From NCBI GenBank assembly GCA_021780095.1, contig JAJXZK010000231.1, positions 1-20,068 on the forward strand: 20,068 nucleotides of DNA, written 5' to 3'. The notes under the pieces are model-generated. The model saw nothing but the letters and a program-made list of their open reading frames with translations, made no database searches and was not told the DNA's origin. Positions 9,011 to 17,084 of this stretch are shown piece by piece. Origin of the DNA: Acidobacteriota bacterium (lineage in GTDB: Bacteria; Acidobacteriota; Terriglobia; Terriglobales; Acidobacteriaceae). Made by a program: the position numbers and the translations under genes. The stretch's first letter is position 1. The number at the start of each line of letters is the position of its first letter.

Positions 9011-9847
9011 ATGCGATTCAGGTTTGTTGTGCCCGTAGTTTGTCTAGCACTGGCAACTTCCGCTCTTAAGGCGGCACCGATCAACAATGGAACGAGCGGC
9101 GCTGCCCAGGCATCGTCCCCGCCAGTCGATCGGCATGCGGCTCATCTGGGGCTTCGCCTGCTGGATCAAATCCAGCAGGCAAGACAATCTCTGGCAGCCA
9201 ACCAGACGCAAACGGCTGTGCAGCATATTAACCAGGCATTGACCTATCGCGATCAACTCGCCGCTCTGCCACATGCAACCGGCGGACCGGTAATTGTTCC
9301 GTTATATTGGGAATTTGATGACACGTCCGTGCTTGGACAGACCCTCGCCGCGCGTAAAGATGGCAAGCCCCAGCCAGCGAAATCAGCGCCCATCACGGTG
9401 GATGCGGCCGGAACGCAGTATACGTTTGTCGGCCTTGACCTGAACAAGGTAAGGAGTCGTTTGGACAGTGCAAGATCCGCCTTGAGCAGCAACAATCCCC
9501 AGGCGGCTGCCAACTCGCTGAGCCGCATCGGGGATGAACTCGTCATCATGAAGGTCCAGGCCGAGTATCCTCTTCTCGCCGCCCGAGAAAATCTGGGTTT
9601 AGCCGAGGTTGCGATCATGAACGGACGGTACAGAGAGGCGGCAGCAGCTCTGAAGGAAGCCTCCATCACTCTGGACCAGTACGCCAGCGGCCACGCCGCG
9701 CATCGTCCGTTCGAAGCAAAAAGTTTGAGCAAGCAGATCGATTCTTTATCGCAAACCATCACGAAGAACCATCTGGGTGCCTCCGCCAAAATCGATGCAT
9801 GGTGGAATCATGTCAATGCCTGGTTCACGCATCCAATCGCGGATTAG
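9011..9847 (+). CDS. Secreted YfdX-like helical protein
   Basis: A 278-residue exported protein from ATG 9011, chosen over ATG 8996 because AGAGGA stands six bases upstream and the signal peptide (MRFRFVVPVVCLALATSALKAA) then begins at residue 1. After a low-complexity linker, HLGLRLLDQIQQARQSLAANQTQTAVQHINQAL and KVRSRLDSARSALSSNNPQAAANSLSRI are helix pairs with repeated small-residue spacing. They are separated by VPLYWEFDDTSVLG and ITVDAAGTQYTFVGLDL. This order resembles the YfdX family, periplasmic proteins linked in enterobacteria to acid response, but my match is by pattern only. A TPR-like repeat protein is the alternative. It is a single gene between two terminators. Confidence 0.55.
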   Translation: MRFRFVVPVVCLALATSALKAAPINNGTSGAAQASSPPVDRHAAHLGLRLLDQIQQARQSLAANQTQTAVQHINQALTYRDQLAALPHATGGPVIVPLYWEFDDTSVLGQTLAARKDGKPQPAKSAPITVDAAGTQYTFVGLDLNKVRSRLDSARSALSSNNPQAAANSLSRIGDELVIMKVQAEYPLLAARENLGLAEVAIMNGRYREAAAALKEASITLDQYASGHAAHRPFEAKSLSKQIDSLSQTITKNHLGASAKIDAWWNHVNAWFTHPIAD

Positions 9848-9877
9848 TCAGTGACTTCGACTCTGAAATACTACGAC

Positions 9878-9905
9878 AAGGGCTCCGCATTTTTGCGGGG
9901 CCTTT
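9878..9905 (+). terminator. Intrinsic terminator after YfdX-like gene
   Basis: AAGGGCTCCGC pairs over 11 positions, two of them G-U, with GCGGGGCCTTT around the loop ATTTTT. It lies 30 bases after the stop codon. Confidence 0.75.
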
Positions 9906-10104
9906 GCTGTGCCATGTGCTTCCCTCGATCTCCGTGAAATGGAACAGCTCCGCTGCTCACCAATGCAAAATTCACCCGTCAGTTCTTCATATCCGCATGT
10001 TTCAGGATTTTCTCGCCCTGGTTCCCAACCATATCGCTCGACCAAGTAGTGCGTAACGCTAGAAAAGATATACAAATAGAGAAGAAAAAAAATCAGGAGT
10101 TCGA
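9906..10104. other. Intergenic leader of the outer-membrane gene
   Basis: About 200 bases ending in an A-rich run and the AGGAG ribosome-binding site of the next gene. TATACA near 10067 could serve as a -10, but no good -35 is visible. No gene is seen. Confidence 0.35.
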
Positions 10105-10836
10105 ATGAATTTCAGTTGGCACAAGTATGCGTTCGCGCTTTTCCTCCTCGTGGGTCTTTGCGGCACGACCGCGCTGAGCGCACAGCAGTCCAGTTCCTCC
10201 ACCGCCCAGGTGGCTACGCCCGCCGCGGTTGCGGCTACCCCGCTCAACAAGTGGTTTATTGAGGGCGGAGCAGGCGCTGCCTTTGGTCCCGGCCTGGCCA
10301 ACGGGCAGGTGTACGATACCTCCCCCGCCGCGTTTGGCGGAGCCGGTTATCGCTTGACACGGCGCATTGAGATCCCCGGCGAGATCAGCTTTTATCACAG
10401 CGGACTTCCCGCCTGGGTGACGCAGACGATTCAGCAGCACGGCGGCCACTACACGATCCTCACCTATTCCGTCGATCCGACATTCTATTTCGTTCGCGGC
10501 CAGCGCTACGGCTTTTTCGCCGTGGGCGGAGGCGGCTATTCCCACGTCAGCACAAACTTCGACAAGCCCGTGGGATCGACCATCAATTGCAGCAAGTATT
10601 CCGGCCTGGGCTATGCCAACTTCACCAACTACTGCAATGGAACCATTACCGGCTCCTCCTATTCCAGCAATCAGGGAATGTACGACTTCGGCATCGGCAT
10701 GGAAGGCCGCCTGTATCCCAATCGTCGCTTCATCGTGTTTGGCCAAGGCCGCTATATCCGGATGATGACGCCCGCGAATCAACTTCCCGGAGCTAACTTC
10801 TCCCTGGTGTCCCTTACCACCGGTGTTCGCTGGTAG
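10105..10836 (+). CDS. Probable outer-membrane beta-barrel protein
   Basis: A 243-residue exported protein. A signal peptide (FALFLLVGLCGTTALSA) precedes QQSSSS, a Ser/Ala/Thr/Pro linker and then alternating short segments typical of an eight-stranded barrel: WFIEGGAGAAFGP, AAFGGAGYRLTRRIEIPGEISFY, TYSVDPTFYFVRG, RYGFFAVGGGGYSHV, YDFGIGMEGRLYPNRRFIVFGQGRYIRM. The final residues SLVSLTTGVRW end on an aromatic, the usual BAM recognition signal. Two Cys in an inserted loop (INCSKYSG, TNYCNG) may form a disulphide. AGGAG precedes the ATG. No specific function is apparent. The ABC ATPase gene begins 27 bases downstream. Confidence 0.75.
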   Translation: MNFSWHKYAFALFLLVGLCGTTALSAQQSSSSTAQVATPAAVAATPLNKWFIEGGAGAAFGPGLANGQVYDTSPAAFGGAGYRLTRRIEIPGEISFYHSGLPAWVTQTIQQHGGHYTILTYSVDPTFYFVRGQRYGFFAVGGGGYSHVSTNFDKPVGSTINCSKYSGLGYANFTNYCNGTITGSSYSSNQGMYDFGIGMEGRLYPNRRFIVFGQGRYIRMMTPANQLPGANFSLVSLTTGVRW

Positions 10837-10863
10837 CGCAGGTCGCGCGGCGGCGCTGCCCTT

Positions 10864-11667
10864 ATGGCCCTCGTTCAAGTTGAACATCTCGTCAAGACCT
10901 ACCCCGTGCGTGGCAGTCGACAGCCACGCCGTGTGGTCGATGATGTCACCTTCCGCATTGATCGAGGTCAGACTCTTGGCATCGTCGGCGAATCAGGCTC
11001 CGGAAAAAGCACAGTCGCCCGCCTGCTGCTGCATCTAATCGAGCCCGACGCCGGCACAATTTTGCTCGACGGTCACAATCTGCTGACAGTCCCTGCACGG
11101 GAGCTGCGCCAGCTGCGGCGCCGCATGCAGATTGTTTTCCAGGACCCCTACGCGGCGCTTAATCCGCGCATGCGCGTTGAAGAAATCGTCGGAGAGCCTC
11201 TGCTCATTTATCGCCACGACGCTACCCTCGGCGACTCCTCCACCAAAGATTCCCGCCGCGCCCAGATTGTCGAAGCCCTCTCCATCGCAGGCCTCGATAG
11301 CTCGGCCCTAGCCCGCTATCCGCACGAATTTTCCGGGGGTCAGCGGCAACGCATCAATCTCGCCCGCGCTTTGATTCTGCGTCCTGAGCTTCTTGTCCTC
11401 GACGAGCCAACCTCCGCCCTTGATGTCAGCGTATCCGCGCAGATCACTCATCTGCTTCGACAATTGCAGCGAGAGTTGCAGTTAACGTATGTCTTTATCA
11501 CCCACTCTATGCCGCTGGCACGCTACATGGCAGATCGGATTCTCGTCATGCGCCAGGGCCGCATCGTCGAACAAGGGGCCTGGCAGCAGATCTGCGAAAA
11601 CCCGCAGTCGGAGTACACCCAAGCCCTGCTGGCGGCCACGCCGGAGCTCCCCGCATCGGCCTTCTGA
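10864..11667 (+). CDS. Oligopeptide/dipeptide ABC transporter ATPase, DppF/OppF type
   Basis: A 267-residue ATPase of the Dpp/Opp importer family. It contains Walker [10 protein letters not shown] (about residues 42-50), Q-loop [12 protein letters not shown], signature SGGQRQR, Walker [13 protein letters not shown] and switch His in [13 protein letters not shown]. The [11 protein letters not shown] segment is characteristic of DppF/OppF rather than other ABC families. The C-terminus lacks the longer Cys-containing tail seen in many Opp ATPases. No permease or binding protein is adjacent; it follows an outer-membrane gene by 27 bases with no clear Shine-Dalgarno of its own. A partner could be the permease at 1492, but this is inference. 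Confidence 0.88.
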   Translation: MALVQVEHLVKTYPVRGSRQPRRVVDDVTFRIDRGQTLGIVGESGSGKSTVARLLLHLIEPDAGTILLDGHNLLTVPARELRQLRRRMQIVFQDPYAALNPRMRVEEIVGEPLLIYRHDATLGDSSTKDSRRAQIVEALSIAGLDSSALARYPHEFSGGQRQRINLARALILRPELLVLDEPTSALDVSVSAQITHLLRQLQRELQLTYVFITHSMPLARYMADRILVMRQGRIVEQGAWQQICENPQSEYTQALLAATPELPASAF

Positions 11668-11904
11668 CGGCCCACTCCTCACCAGGTTTCTGCCGATTTT
11701 TCTAGCCCTGCCGCATCCAATTCTTCAGCAGGAGGATGGGAGCGAGCCTCCACAATTCACCGGATCGCAGTTGTTTTCCAGTCTATCGGTTTGCCTCAGA
11801 TTTCATTTCCATGAACAGATGATGAAGCTCTGTCAGGCGATGCCGGTTTCAGCCCCAGTTCTGTGATATTTTTAAGCGGGTGGCAACGCGCCATTCAACC
11901 AACC
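11668..11904. other. Intergenic region upstream of arginine decarboxylase
   Basis: About 240 bases without a credible gene. It should carry the promoter of the decarboxylase gene. The segment TGTGATATTTTTAAG near 11863 is the most -10-like part, but I cannot pair it with a good -35. No terminator hairpin with a T-run is evident after the ABC gene. Confidence 0.35.
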
Positions 11905-11910
11905 GGAGGA
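11905..11910 (+). promoter_or_regulatory. Ribosome-binding site that sets the TTG start of the decarboxylase gene
   Basis: GGAGGA lies seven bases before TTG 11918 and 19 bases before the next in-frame ATG at 11930, so the TTG is the better start. Confidence 0.7.
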
Positions 11911-11917
11911 ACAAAAA

Positions 11918-12475
11918 TTGGGCAAAACGATGGTCCCGAAACGTCTATTCTTTACCAAGGGCGTCGGGAAGCATAAAGAACGTCTTACTTCATTCGAGCT
12001 GGCACTTCGAGATGCCGGAATCGCCGCGCAAAATCTTGTGCGCGTCTCGTCGATTTTTCCCCCACAGGCAAAACTCATCCCGCGGAAAGAAGGCTTGAAG
12101 TTCCTTTCTCCCGGTGAGGTTGTCTTTGCTGTCGTCGCAGAAAATTCGTCACGCGAACCCCATCGACTCATCGCTTCCAGCATCGGCGTGGCCATTCCTT
12201 CGGACAAAAATATGTACGGCTATCTCAGCGAGCACCATAGCTTTGGCGAAACCGAAGATCAGGCCGGCGATTATGCTGAAGAACTCGCCGCGGAAATGCT
12301 CGCGACCACGTTGAATATGGATTTCGATCCGGATAAGAGCTGGGACGAAAAAAAAGAGTTCTACCGCATCTCCGACCAGATTGTTCGCACCGCGAATGTC
12401 ACGCAGTCCGCGGTAGGCGACAAGCGTGGCTTGTGGACCACGACCATCGCAGCGGCGATTTTGATTTTTGAATAG
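11918..12475 (+). CDS. Pyruvoyl-dependent arginine decarboxylase
   Basis: Converts L-arginine to agmatine and CO2 using a covalently bound pyruvoyl group instead of pyridoxal phosphate. The 185-residue protein has the size of the archaeal/chlamydial PvlArgDC family. It has the self-cleavage site [11 protein letters not shown]: breakage between Ser44 and Ser45 would give a beta chain and an alpha chain with N-terminal pyruvoyl. The downstream [25 protein letters not shown] block carries the conserved acidic residues and the Gly-Glu-Thr-Glu motif. TTG is the preferred start, supported by GGAGGA upstream. The next two plus-strand genes, aguB and aguA, complete the route from agmatine to putrescine, which strongly supports biosynthetic use. 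A hairpin with weak T-run follows. Confidence 0.92.
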   Translation: MGKTMVPKRLFFTKGVGKHKERLTSFELALRDAGIAAQNLVRVSSIFPPQAKLIPRKEGLKFLSPGEVVFAVVAENSSREPHRLIASSIGVAIPSDKNMYGYLSEHHSFGETEDQAGDYAEELAAEMLATTLNMDFDPDKSWDEKKEFYRISDQIVRTANVTQSAVGDKRGLWTTTIAAAILIFE

Positions 12476-12504
12476 CCCTCTCCATCCATCAGCGTTCTTC
12501 CAAG

Positions 12505-12532
12505 AAGGACTCTCCGTGGAGGCGAGTCCTTT
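12505..12532 (+). terminator. Hairpin between decarboxylase gene and aguB
   Basis: AAGGACTC pairs perfectly with GAGTCCTT around an 11-base loop; only TTT follows, so termination may be partial. It lies 30 bases after the decarboxylase stop and 24 bases before aguB. Confidence 0.6.
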
Positions 12533-12555
12533 GCCTGCTGTGTTAGAAAATTCCC

Positions 12556-13467
12556 ATGCCGAATACTCGGAATGATTTTCGCGTTGCCCTGGTGCAGATG
12601 TCCTGCTCGGCGGACCCGGGCGCCAATCTCGATAAGGCCGCCGACCGCGTTCGAGAAGCCGCGCGCGCCGGCGCCAATGTCGTCTGCCTGCCGGAGTTGT
12701 TTCGTACCCAATATTTTTGCCAGCGGGAAGACCACGCGCTCTTCGATCTTGCCGAGCCGATCCCCGGACCTTCGACAGAGAAGCTGTCTCGCATCGCGAA
12801 AGAAGAGCACGTCGCCGTTGTCGCTTCCCTGTTTGAGCGGCGCGCCCCCGGCATCTACCACAATACTGCCGCCGTCATCGAAGAGGATGGTTCACTCGCC
12901 GGGAAATATCGCAAGATGCATATCCCGGATGACCCCCTCTATTACGAGAAGTTCTATTTCACTCCCGGCGATCTCGGCTTTCGAAATTTTCCTATGCACG
13001 CTGGCGATGTGGGCGTCCTGGTTTGCTGGGACCAGTGGTATCCGGAAGCAGCCCGCCTCACCGCACTGCAAGGGGCGAATGTTCTCTTCTATCCCACGGC
13101 TATCGGCTGGCATCCGGCAGAGAAAGCGGAGTATGGCGATGCCCAGTACAGCGCCTGGCAAACTATGCAGCGCTCGCACGCTATCGCCAACGGCGTGTAT
13201 GTCGGTGCCGTCAACCGCGTAGGACACGAGCATGGCGACGTTTGCGGCGAACGCGTCGATGGTCCGGGGCTGGAATTCTGGGGCGGCTCGTTTCTCGCCG
13301 ATCCGTTTGGACGCGTGGTCCTGCAGGCCGCGCACGACAAGGAAGATATTCTCATCGGGGAAATCGATCTGCACCTGATTGAGGAGACGCGGCGGAGTTG
13401 GCCCTTTCTTCGCGATCGCCGCGTCGATGCCTATCAGCCCATCACCGAACGTTTTCTGGATAACTAA
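12556..13467 (+). CDS. aguB: N-carbamoylputrescine amidase
   Basis: Hydrolyses N-carbamoylputrescine to putrescine, CO2 and ammonia; a nitrilase-superfamily cytoplasmic enzyme. The 303-residue protein is full length. The catalytic triad is visible: Glu47 in LPELF, Lys120 in GKYRKMHIPDD, Cys157 in VLVCWDQWYPEAAR. PLYYEKFYFTPGD and the C-terminal RRSWPFLRDRRVDAY are the specificity segments that set AguB apart from other nitrilase-like amidases. No good Shine-Dalgarno precedes the ATG, so translation may be weak or the transcript short-leadered. Six bases separate its stop from aguA, so the two form an operon. Confidence 0.94.
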   Translation: MPNTRNDFRVALVQMSCSADPGANLDKAADRVREAARAGANVVCLPELFRTQYFCQREDHALFDLAEPIPGPSTEKLSRIAKEEHVAVVASLFERRAPGIYHNTAAVIEEDGSLAGKYRKMHIPDDPLYYEKFYFTPGDLGFRNFPMHAGDVGVLVCWDQWYPEAARLTALQGANVLFYPTAIGWHPAEKAEYGDAQYSAWQTMQRSHAIANGVYVGAVNRVGHEHGDVCGERVDGPGLEFWGGSFLADPFGRVVLQAAHDKEDILIGEIDLHLIEETRRSWPFLRDRRVDAYQPITERFLDN

Positions 13468-13473
13468 ATTTCC

Positions 13474-14616
13474 ATGAGCAAGCCTCGCGCATCCATCGAC
13501 ACCCGCAAAACAACACCCCGCCTCGCAGGCCTGCACATGCCCGCGGAGTGGACGCCGCACGCCGCTACATGGATCGCCTGGCCTCATAATGCCGAAGACT
13601 GGCCCGGGAAATTTCAGCCGATTCCCTGGGTGTATGGGGAGATTGTCCGTTATCTCGCCGCCGTGGAACGCGTGCACATTCTGGTGAACGACCCGGCTGC
13701 GGAAAAGCGCGCCCGCAGAATTTTGGCTCGTTGTGGCGCAAATCTCGCCAGCGTCGCCTTCCATCTGCAGCCCACCGATCGTGTATGGCTGCGCGATTCC
13801 GGCCCCATCTTTCTAACGCCCGTTGCCGGCAGTCGTACCGCGCCGCCGCTCGCGCTTACCAATTGGAAATTCAACGCCTGGGCGAAATATGACAACTGGC
13901 ACGATGACGATCGGATTCCCGCCCACGTCACCAAGCTGCTCAACGTTCCCATGTGGACCCCGGAGATCAACCTCTCGAACGGTCAACGCCGCCGCGTCGT
14001 TCTGGAAGGCGGCAGCATCGACGTCAACGGAGCCGGAGCACTGCTCACGACGGAGGAATGCCTGCTGAGCGATGTGCAAGCGCGCAACCCCGGAGTCACT
14101 CGTGAGCAGCTGGAGCATTGCTTCCACGACTATCTCGGCGTCGATCAAGTGATCTGGCTCAACCGTGGCATCGCCGGCGACGACACCCACGGGCACGTCG
14201 ACGACATCGCCCGCTTTGTCGATTCCAAAACCATCGTGGCCGCTATCGAGCCCAATCGCGACGATGAAAATCACGCCCCGCTACAGGAAAATCTGCACCG
14301 GCTATCCGTAGCGCGCACCCGCGAAAATAGACCCTATCGCATTGTGGAGTTACCGCTTCCCTCTCCCGTGATTTTTGAAGGTCAACGTCTGCCCGCCAGC
14401 TATGCCAATTTCTACATCGCCAACGGCCTGGTATTAGTGCCCACCTTCAACGACCCAAACGACCGCGTGGCCCTCAATATCCTTGCGGAATTGTTTCCTC
14501 TCCACAGTATCGTTGGCATCCACAGTGTGGACTTTATTTGGGGGCTGGGTGCCATGCATTGCATGACGCAGCAGCAACCCGCGATTCCCGTCTCCGCCAC
14601 TGCGCGCAAGTCCTAG
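13474..14616 (+). CDS. aguA: Agmatine deiminase
   Basis: Converts agmatine to N-carbamoylputrescine and ammonia; a cytoplasmic member of the peptidyl-arginine-deiminase-like guanidino-modifying superfamily. The 380-residue protein shows the substrate motif WLRDSGP (105-111), EGGSID (178-183), the [10 protein letters not shown] core (235-244) with acid/base His, and the nucleophile Cys363 in [11 protein letters not shown], all intact. Family members are 340-380 residues. It sits six bases after aguB. Its stop codon TAG and that of the opposing Nudix gene share a four-base CTAG, so the two genes overlap tail to tail. There is no putrescine transporter or transcarbamylase nearby, which argues against the catabolic agmatine pathway. 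Confidence 0.95.
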   Translation: MSKPRASIDTRKTTPRLAGLHMPAEWTPHAATWIAWPHNAEDWPGKFQPIPWVYGEIVRYLAAVERVHILVNDPAAEKRARRILARCGANLASVAFHLQPTDRVWLRDSGPIFLTPVAGSRTAPPLALTNWKFNAWAKYDNWHDDDRIPAHVTKLLNVPMWTPEINLSNGQRRRVVLEGGSIDVNGAGALLTTEECLLSDVQARNPGVTREQLEHCFHDYLGVDQVIWLNRGIAGDDTHGHVDDIARFVDSKTIVAAIEPNRDDENHAPLQENLHRLSVARTRENRPYRIVELPLPSPVIFEGQRLPASYANFYIANGLVLVPTFNDPNDRVALNILAELFPLHSIVGIHSVDFIWGLGAMHCMTQQQPAIPVSATARKS

Positions 14617-15122
14617 CGGACCAGACTGCCTTCGCGGAACGCATTCCATCCCGTCGCGATCACTTCCAGCGCTCGCTCCGTCAATGGAAATTCTTTCGAC
14701 GTTCGCAGCCCTTCCACCGCAACCCACCGCGCATCGGAGACATCGCTGCCATGCTGCAGCGCGCTCTTTTTTACGGGCTGTTCGAGTTCCAGGGCCCCGC
14801 TCTTCGTGCCCCCCGCTTCAATCCGACAAAGAAAATCCACCAGCACGTAATGGAATCGAATCCGCCCCTCGGCATCGCGATCAATGTGGTCGAAAGCCTT
14901 TACCTCCCGCAGCGGTGTGACGCGTAGCCCCGTCTCTTCGGTCACCTCGCGGACAATCGCTTCCTCCAGCGTTTCGCCCAACTCGACGGCACCGCCCGGC
15001 AGCGACCATTCGCCTGCCAGCGGCGCTTTCGCACGACGCACCAGCAGCACGCAGTCCGCATCGAAGACAACCGCCCCCACGCCCACGATCGGCGCCACGG
15101 GATATTCACGTTGTCGGTTCAA
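14613..15122 (-). CDS. Nudix hydrolase
   Basis: A 169-residue Nudix protein, cleaving a nucleoside diphosphate linked to some other moiety. The Nudix box is perfect: Gly44, Glu50, Arg58-Glu59, Glu62-Glu63, Gly65 in [24 protein letters not shown]. The N-terminal [34 protein letters not shown] resembles ADP-ribose pyrophosphatase and MutT-like groups, so the substrate is open. The first codon is TTG, with AGAGGGG about eight bases before it; no in-frame ATG lies nearby, and GTG codons a few residues in are alternatives. The nitroreductase gene upstream on the same strand ends in a terminator, so this gene likely has its own promoter. Confidence 0.9.
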   Translation of the reverse strand: MNRQREYPVAPIVGVGAVVFDADCVLLVRRAKAPLAGEWSLPGGAVELGETLEEAIVREVTEETGLRVTPLREVKAFDHIDRDAEGRIRFHYVLVDFLCRIEAGGTKSGALELEQPVKKSALQHGSDVSDARWVAVEGLRTSKEFPLTERALEVIATGWNAFREGSLVR

Positions 15123-15162
15123 ATGCGATACCCCTCTGCCATCTCGACCCTCCCTGCAACAG

Positions 15163-15187
15163 AAAAGGCGCAGCTGTTGGCCGCGCC
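15163..15187 (-). terminator. Intrinsic terminator of the nitroreductase gene
   Basis: On the minus strand GGCGCGGC pairs with GCTGCGCC (one G-U) around CAACA, followed by TTTT. It begins 25 bases after the nitroreductase stop. Confidence 0.75.
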
Positions 15188-15211
15188 TCTCTCTCGATTC
15201 CGTTGCCGGCC

Positions 15212-15859
15212 TTATAGCCGCATCGGCTTGCCATATTCCTCTCCGAACACCGTCCGCGCCATATCGAAACGGCCGCCATTATGCTTATCGGGGCCATGTA
15301 GGTGGCCGATTCCCAGTAGGGCCACCACATGATAGCTCAGCGGAAGTTTTAGCACTTCCCGAACCTTCTCCTCCTCGAAACCCTCCATCGGCGCCGTGTC
15401 GTAGCCCAACGCCTCGGCCATCAGCATCATGTGGGTAAAAGCAATCATCACGTGCCGGTTCAGCCACATCGGCATGTTCGAATGGGTGGAAAGGAAGACC
15501 GGGATCTTCTCTTTCGCCTGCTCGGCATAGCTCTCGGTCATTCCCCCTTCGCGGCCCATGCGCAACATTTCTTCCAGATCGCCATTGCGCCAGCCATCCG
15601 CATCGCCGCAGGCGACAATCATCACTGACGCCTCTTCCACCTTCGCCTGATTAAAACTTGCTCCACGCAAACGCTTCTTTTGCTCGGGATTGCGTACCAC
15701 GATAAAACGCCACGGCTGCATGTTGTAACCGCTGGGAGCGTGCAGGCCGGCGCTGAGTATTTGCTTTAAGTCCTTTTCCGGAACTGGTGCCCCGTCGAAG
15801 CTTGGGGTCGCGCGACGTTCGCGGATAATCTTGGAAATGGGCTTTTCGGTCGAACTCAT
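15212..15859 (-). CDS. Nitroreductase family flavoprotein
   Basis: A 215-residue FMN-dependent nitroreductase-like oxidoreductase, full length and cytoplasmic. [23 protein letters not shown] near the N-terminus carries the FMN phosphate-binding Arg pair, and [17 protein letters not shown] is the classical flavin-stacking segment. The C-terminal [14 protein letters not shown] belongs to the core fold. Members reduce nitro compounds, quinones or flavins with NAD(P)H; substrate cannot be inferred. AGGA lies nine bases before the ATG. A terminator follows on the same strand. No functional link with the Nudix gene is evident. Confidence 0.88.
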   Translation of the reverse strand: MSSTEKPISKIIRERRATPSFDGAPVPEKDLKQILSAGLHAPSGYNMQPWRFIVVRNPEQKKRLRGASFNQAKVEEASVMIVACGDADGWRNGDLEEMLRMGREGGMTESYAEQAKEKIPVFLSTHSNMPMWLNRHVMIAFTHMMLMAEALGYDTAPMEGFEEEKVREVLKLPLSYHVVALLGIGHLHGPDKHNGGRFDMARTVFGEEYGKPMRL

Positions 15860-15981
15860 TCCTTGTTTTCCTCGATGTACCGAATTCAGCCATCCGTCTG
15901 CTCGAAGTTCTTCAGCGTAGCCGGCCGGTGAAGGCTCCCTCCGATGCCGACTCTGGCAAACATTGTTAGTCTAGTACAGAA

Positions 15982-16812
15982 ATGCTTTTTGAACCCTACA
16001 CCCGTACCGGGATGCTACAACCCTTGGATGCCGATTCCGGCCCAGTGTGTGGGCCTCTCGCCGCGGACTTCGCTGGAGCTTGGGTTCGCAACCGCATCCG
16101 ATTCGGTTGGGTCCTTGCGTTGGGTGGATGGATGTTGCTGATTCCTGCGTCCATTGCCCCTGCGCAATCGGCGGCCGCCGCTCCAACGGCAGGCAGCCGC
16201 CAGTCAACAAAAAATCCGACGCAGAAGCCTGCCGTCCATCACGCTGTCCACCATCGTCATCATGCCAAACCGCGGGCGGCCGCCGCTCCGCCGCCGACAC
16301 TTCGTCCTGCGGAACAGCCAGCCAACCCGGCGACCATCGATTTCAACAGTGGTCTTTTAACAGTTCGCGCGCAGAATTCCAGCCTTGTAAGCATCCTGAA
16401 GCAAATTCAACACCAGACCGGACTCATCATTGACGGCCTCAGCCATGACCAACGTATCTACGGGCAATACGGTCCCGGGAATATTTCCACGACGCTGTCA
16501 GCTTTGCTCGATGGCACCGGATATGACTTTGTCATCGTCGGCAATGGAAGCAGTCACACTCCCGCTCGGCTCATCTTGTCGACACCTGGCGCGGCCGGCG
16601 CGGTGCCAGCACAGCAACCACCTCCGCCAGCCGTCAGCAATGAAGCCGACCCTTCCGTGAATGCCCCCGAGAATCCACCCCCCGAAAACAGCGAAGGGGA
16701 TGCGCCGCAAGCAGATGGCGATCAGGGGGGTCCATCTGATCCGACAGTACCGCCGCAGGCAAAGTCATCGGAAGAGATTTTCAATGAATTGCGCAGAATG
16801 CATCCTCAATGA
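15982..16812 (+). CDS. Exported protein with STN-like (secretin/TonB short N-terminal) domain
   Basis: A 276-residue protein; the true start may be ATG 16012, as the first 40 residues are atypical and neither ATG has a strong ribosome-binding site. A hydrophobic segment FGWVLALGGWMLLIPASIA (about 41-59) followed by AQSAAAA looks like a signal peptide. A His-rich stretch (AVHHAVHHRHHAKPR, 84-98) and Pro-rich linker come next. Residues 120-178 (LLTVRAQNSSLVSILKQIQHQTGLIIDGL ... LSALLDGTGYDFVIVGN) match the STN pattern found at the N-terminus of secretins and TonB-dependent receptors. The rest is disordered Pro/Asp/Glu-rich sequence ending in EEIFNELRRMHPQ. No secretin channel domain follows. 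It may be a periplasmic adaptor or pilus-assembly factor, but this is inference. Confidence 0.6.
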   Translation: MLFEPYTRTGMLQPLDADSGPVCGPLAADFAGAWVRNRIRFGWVLALGGWMLLIPASIAPAQSAAAAPTAGSRQSTKNPTQKPAVHHAVHHRHHAKPRAAAAPPPTLRPAEQPANPATIDFNSGLLTVRAQNSSLVSILKQIQHQTGLIIDGLSHDQRIYGQYGPGNISTTLSALLDGTGYDFVIVGNGSSHTPARLILSTPGAAGAVPAQQPPPPAVSNEADPSVNAPENPPPENSEGDAPQADGDQGGPSDPTVPPQAKSSEEIFNELRRMHPQ

Positions 16813-16925
16813 TGGAGGACCATCGAGCAGGAAGTTTTTTCCACTACGAAAGGGAGCGCAGAACAGCGCGAGAGTGCGAGAGGCATTCGAAGAGTCTTGA
16901 GACGTCGAACCGCCGTGCAGCAGGT

Positions 16926-17084
16926 TTACGGATTGGCGGACTTGGTCTGAATTTGCAGCGGAGCAGCGGTCTGCGAGCGGACATGCATCTTCGCCACGGC
17001 GAACACTCCAGAGCAAAAACCGTATGCCAGGGCAACACCCAGGGCAACGGAGGCAAGAATGGTTGAGACCATCAATATAATCAT
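16926..17084 (-). CDS. Small single-span membrane protein, 52 residues
   Basis: An ATG preceded by GGAGGA at nine bases opens a 52-residue frame ending in TAA. The translation begins MIILMVSTILASVALGVALA, continues YGFCSGVFAVAKMHVRSQT and ends in a polar tail (QIQTKSANP). Residues 2-31 form one hydrophobic helix, so the product is probably an inner-membrane protein with a short soluble C-terminus. The strong ribosome-binding site and abrupt shift from hydrophobic to polar support translation. I do not recognise the family. It is divergent from uvrA with 226 bases between. The YGFCSG pair of small residues with Cys24 could be a packing or lipid-contact site. Confidence 0.65.
   Translation of the reverse strand: MIILMVSTILASVALGVALAYGFCSGVFAVAKMHVRSQTAAPLQIQTKSANP

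Noticed and set aside
10093..10887. 264-codon frame opposite the outer-membrane gene
   Set aside because: Antisense shadow; Gly/Ala-rich translation with no recognisable domain.
12892..13764. 290-codon frame opposite aguB and aguA
   Set aside because: It spans two well-supported genes and resembles no family.
16811..16824. GATGG-agga-CCATC hairpin at the end of the STN-like gene as a terminator
   Set aside because: The T-run comes 11 bases later, too far for an intrinsic terminator.
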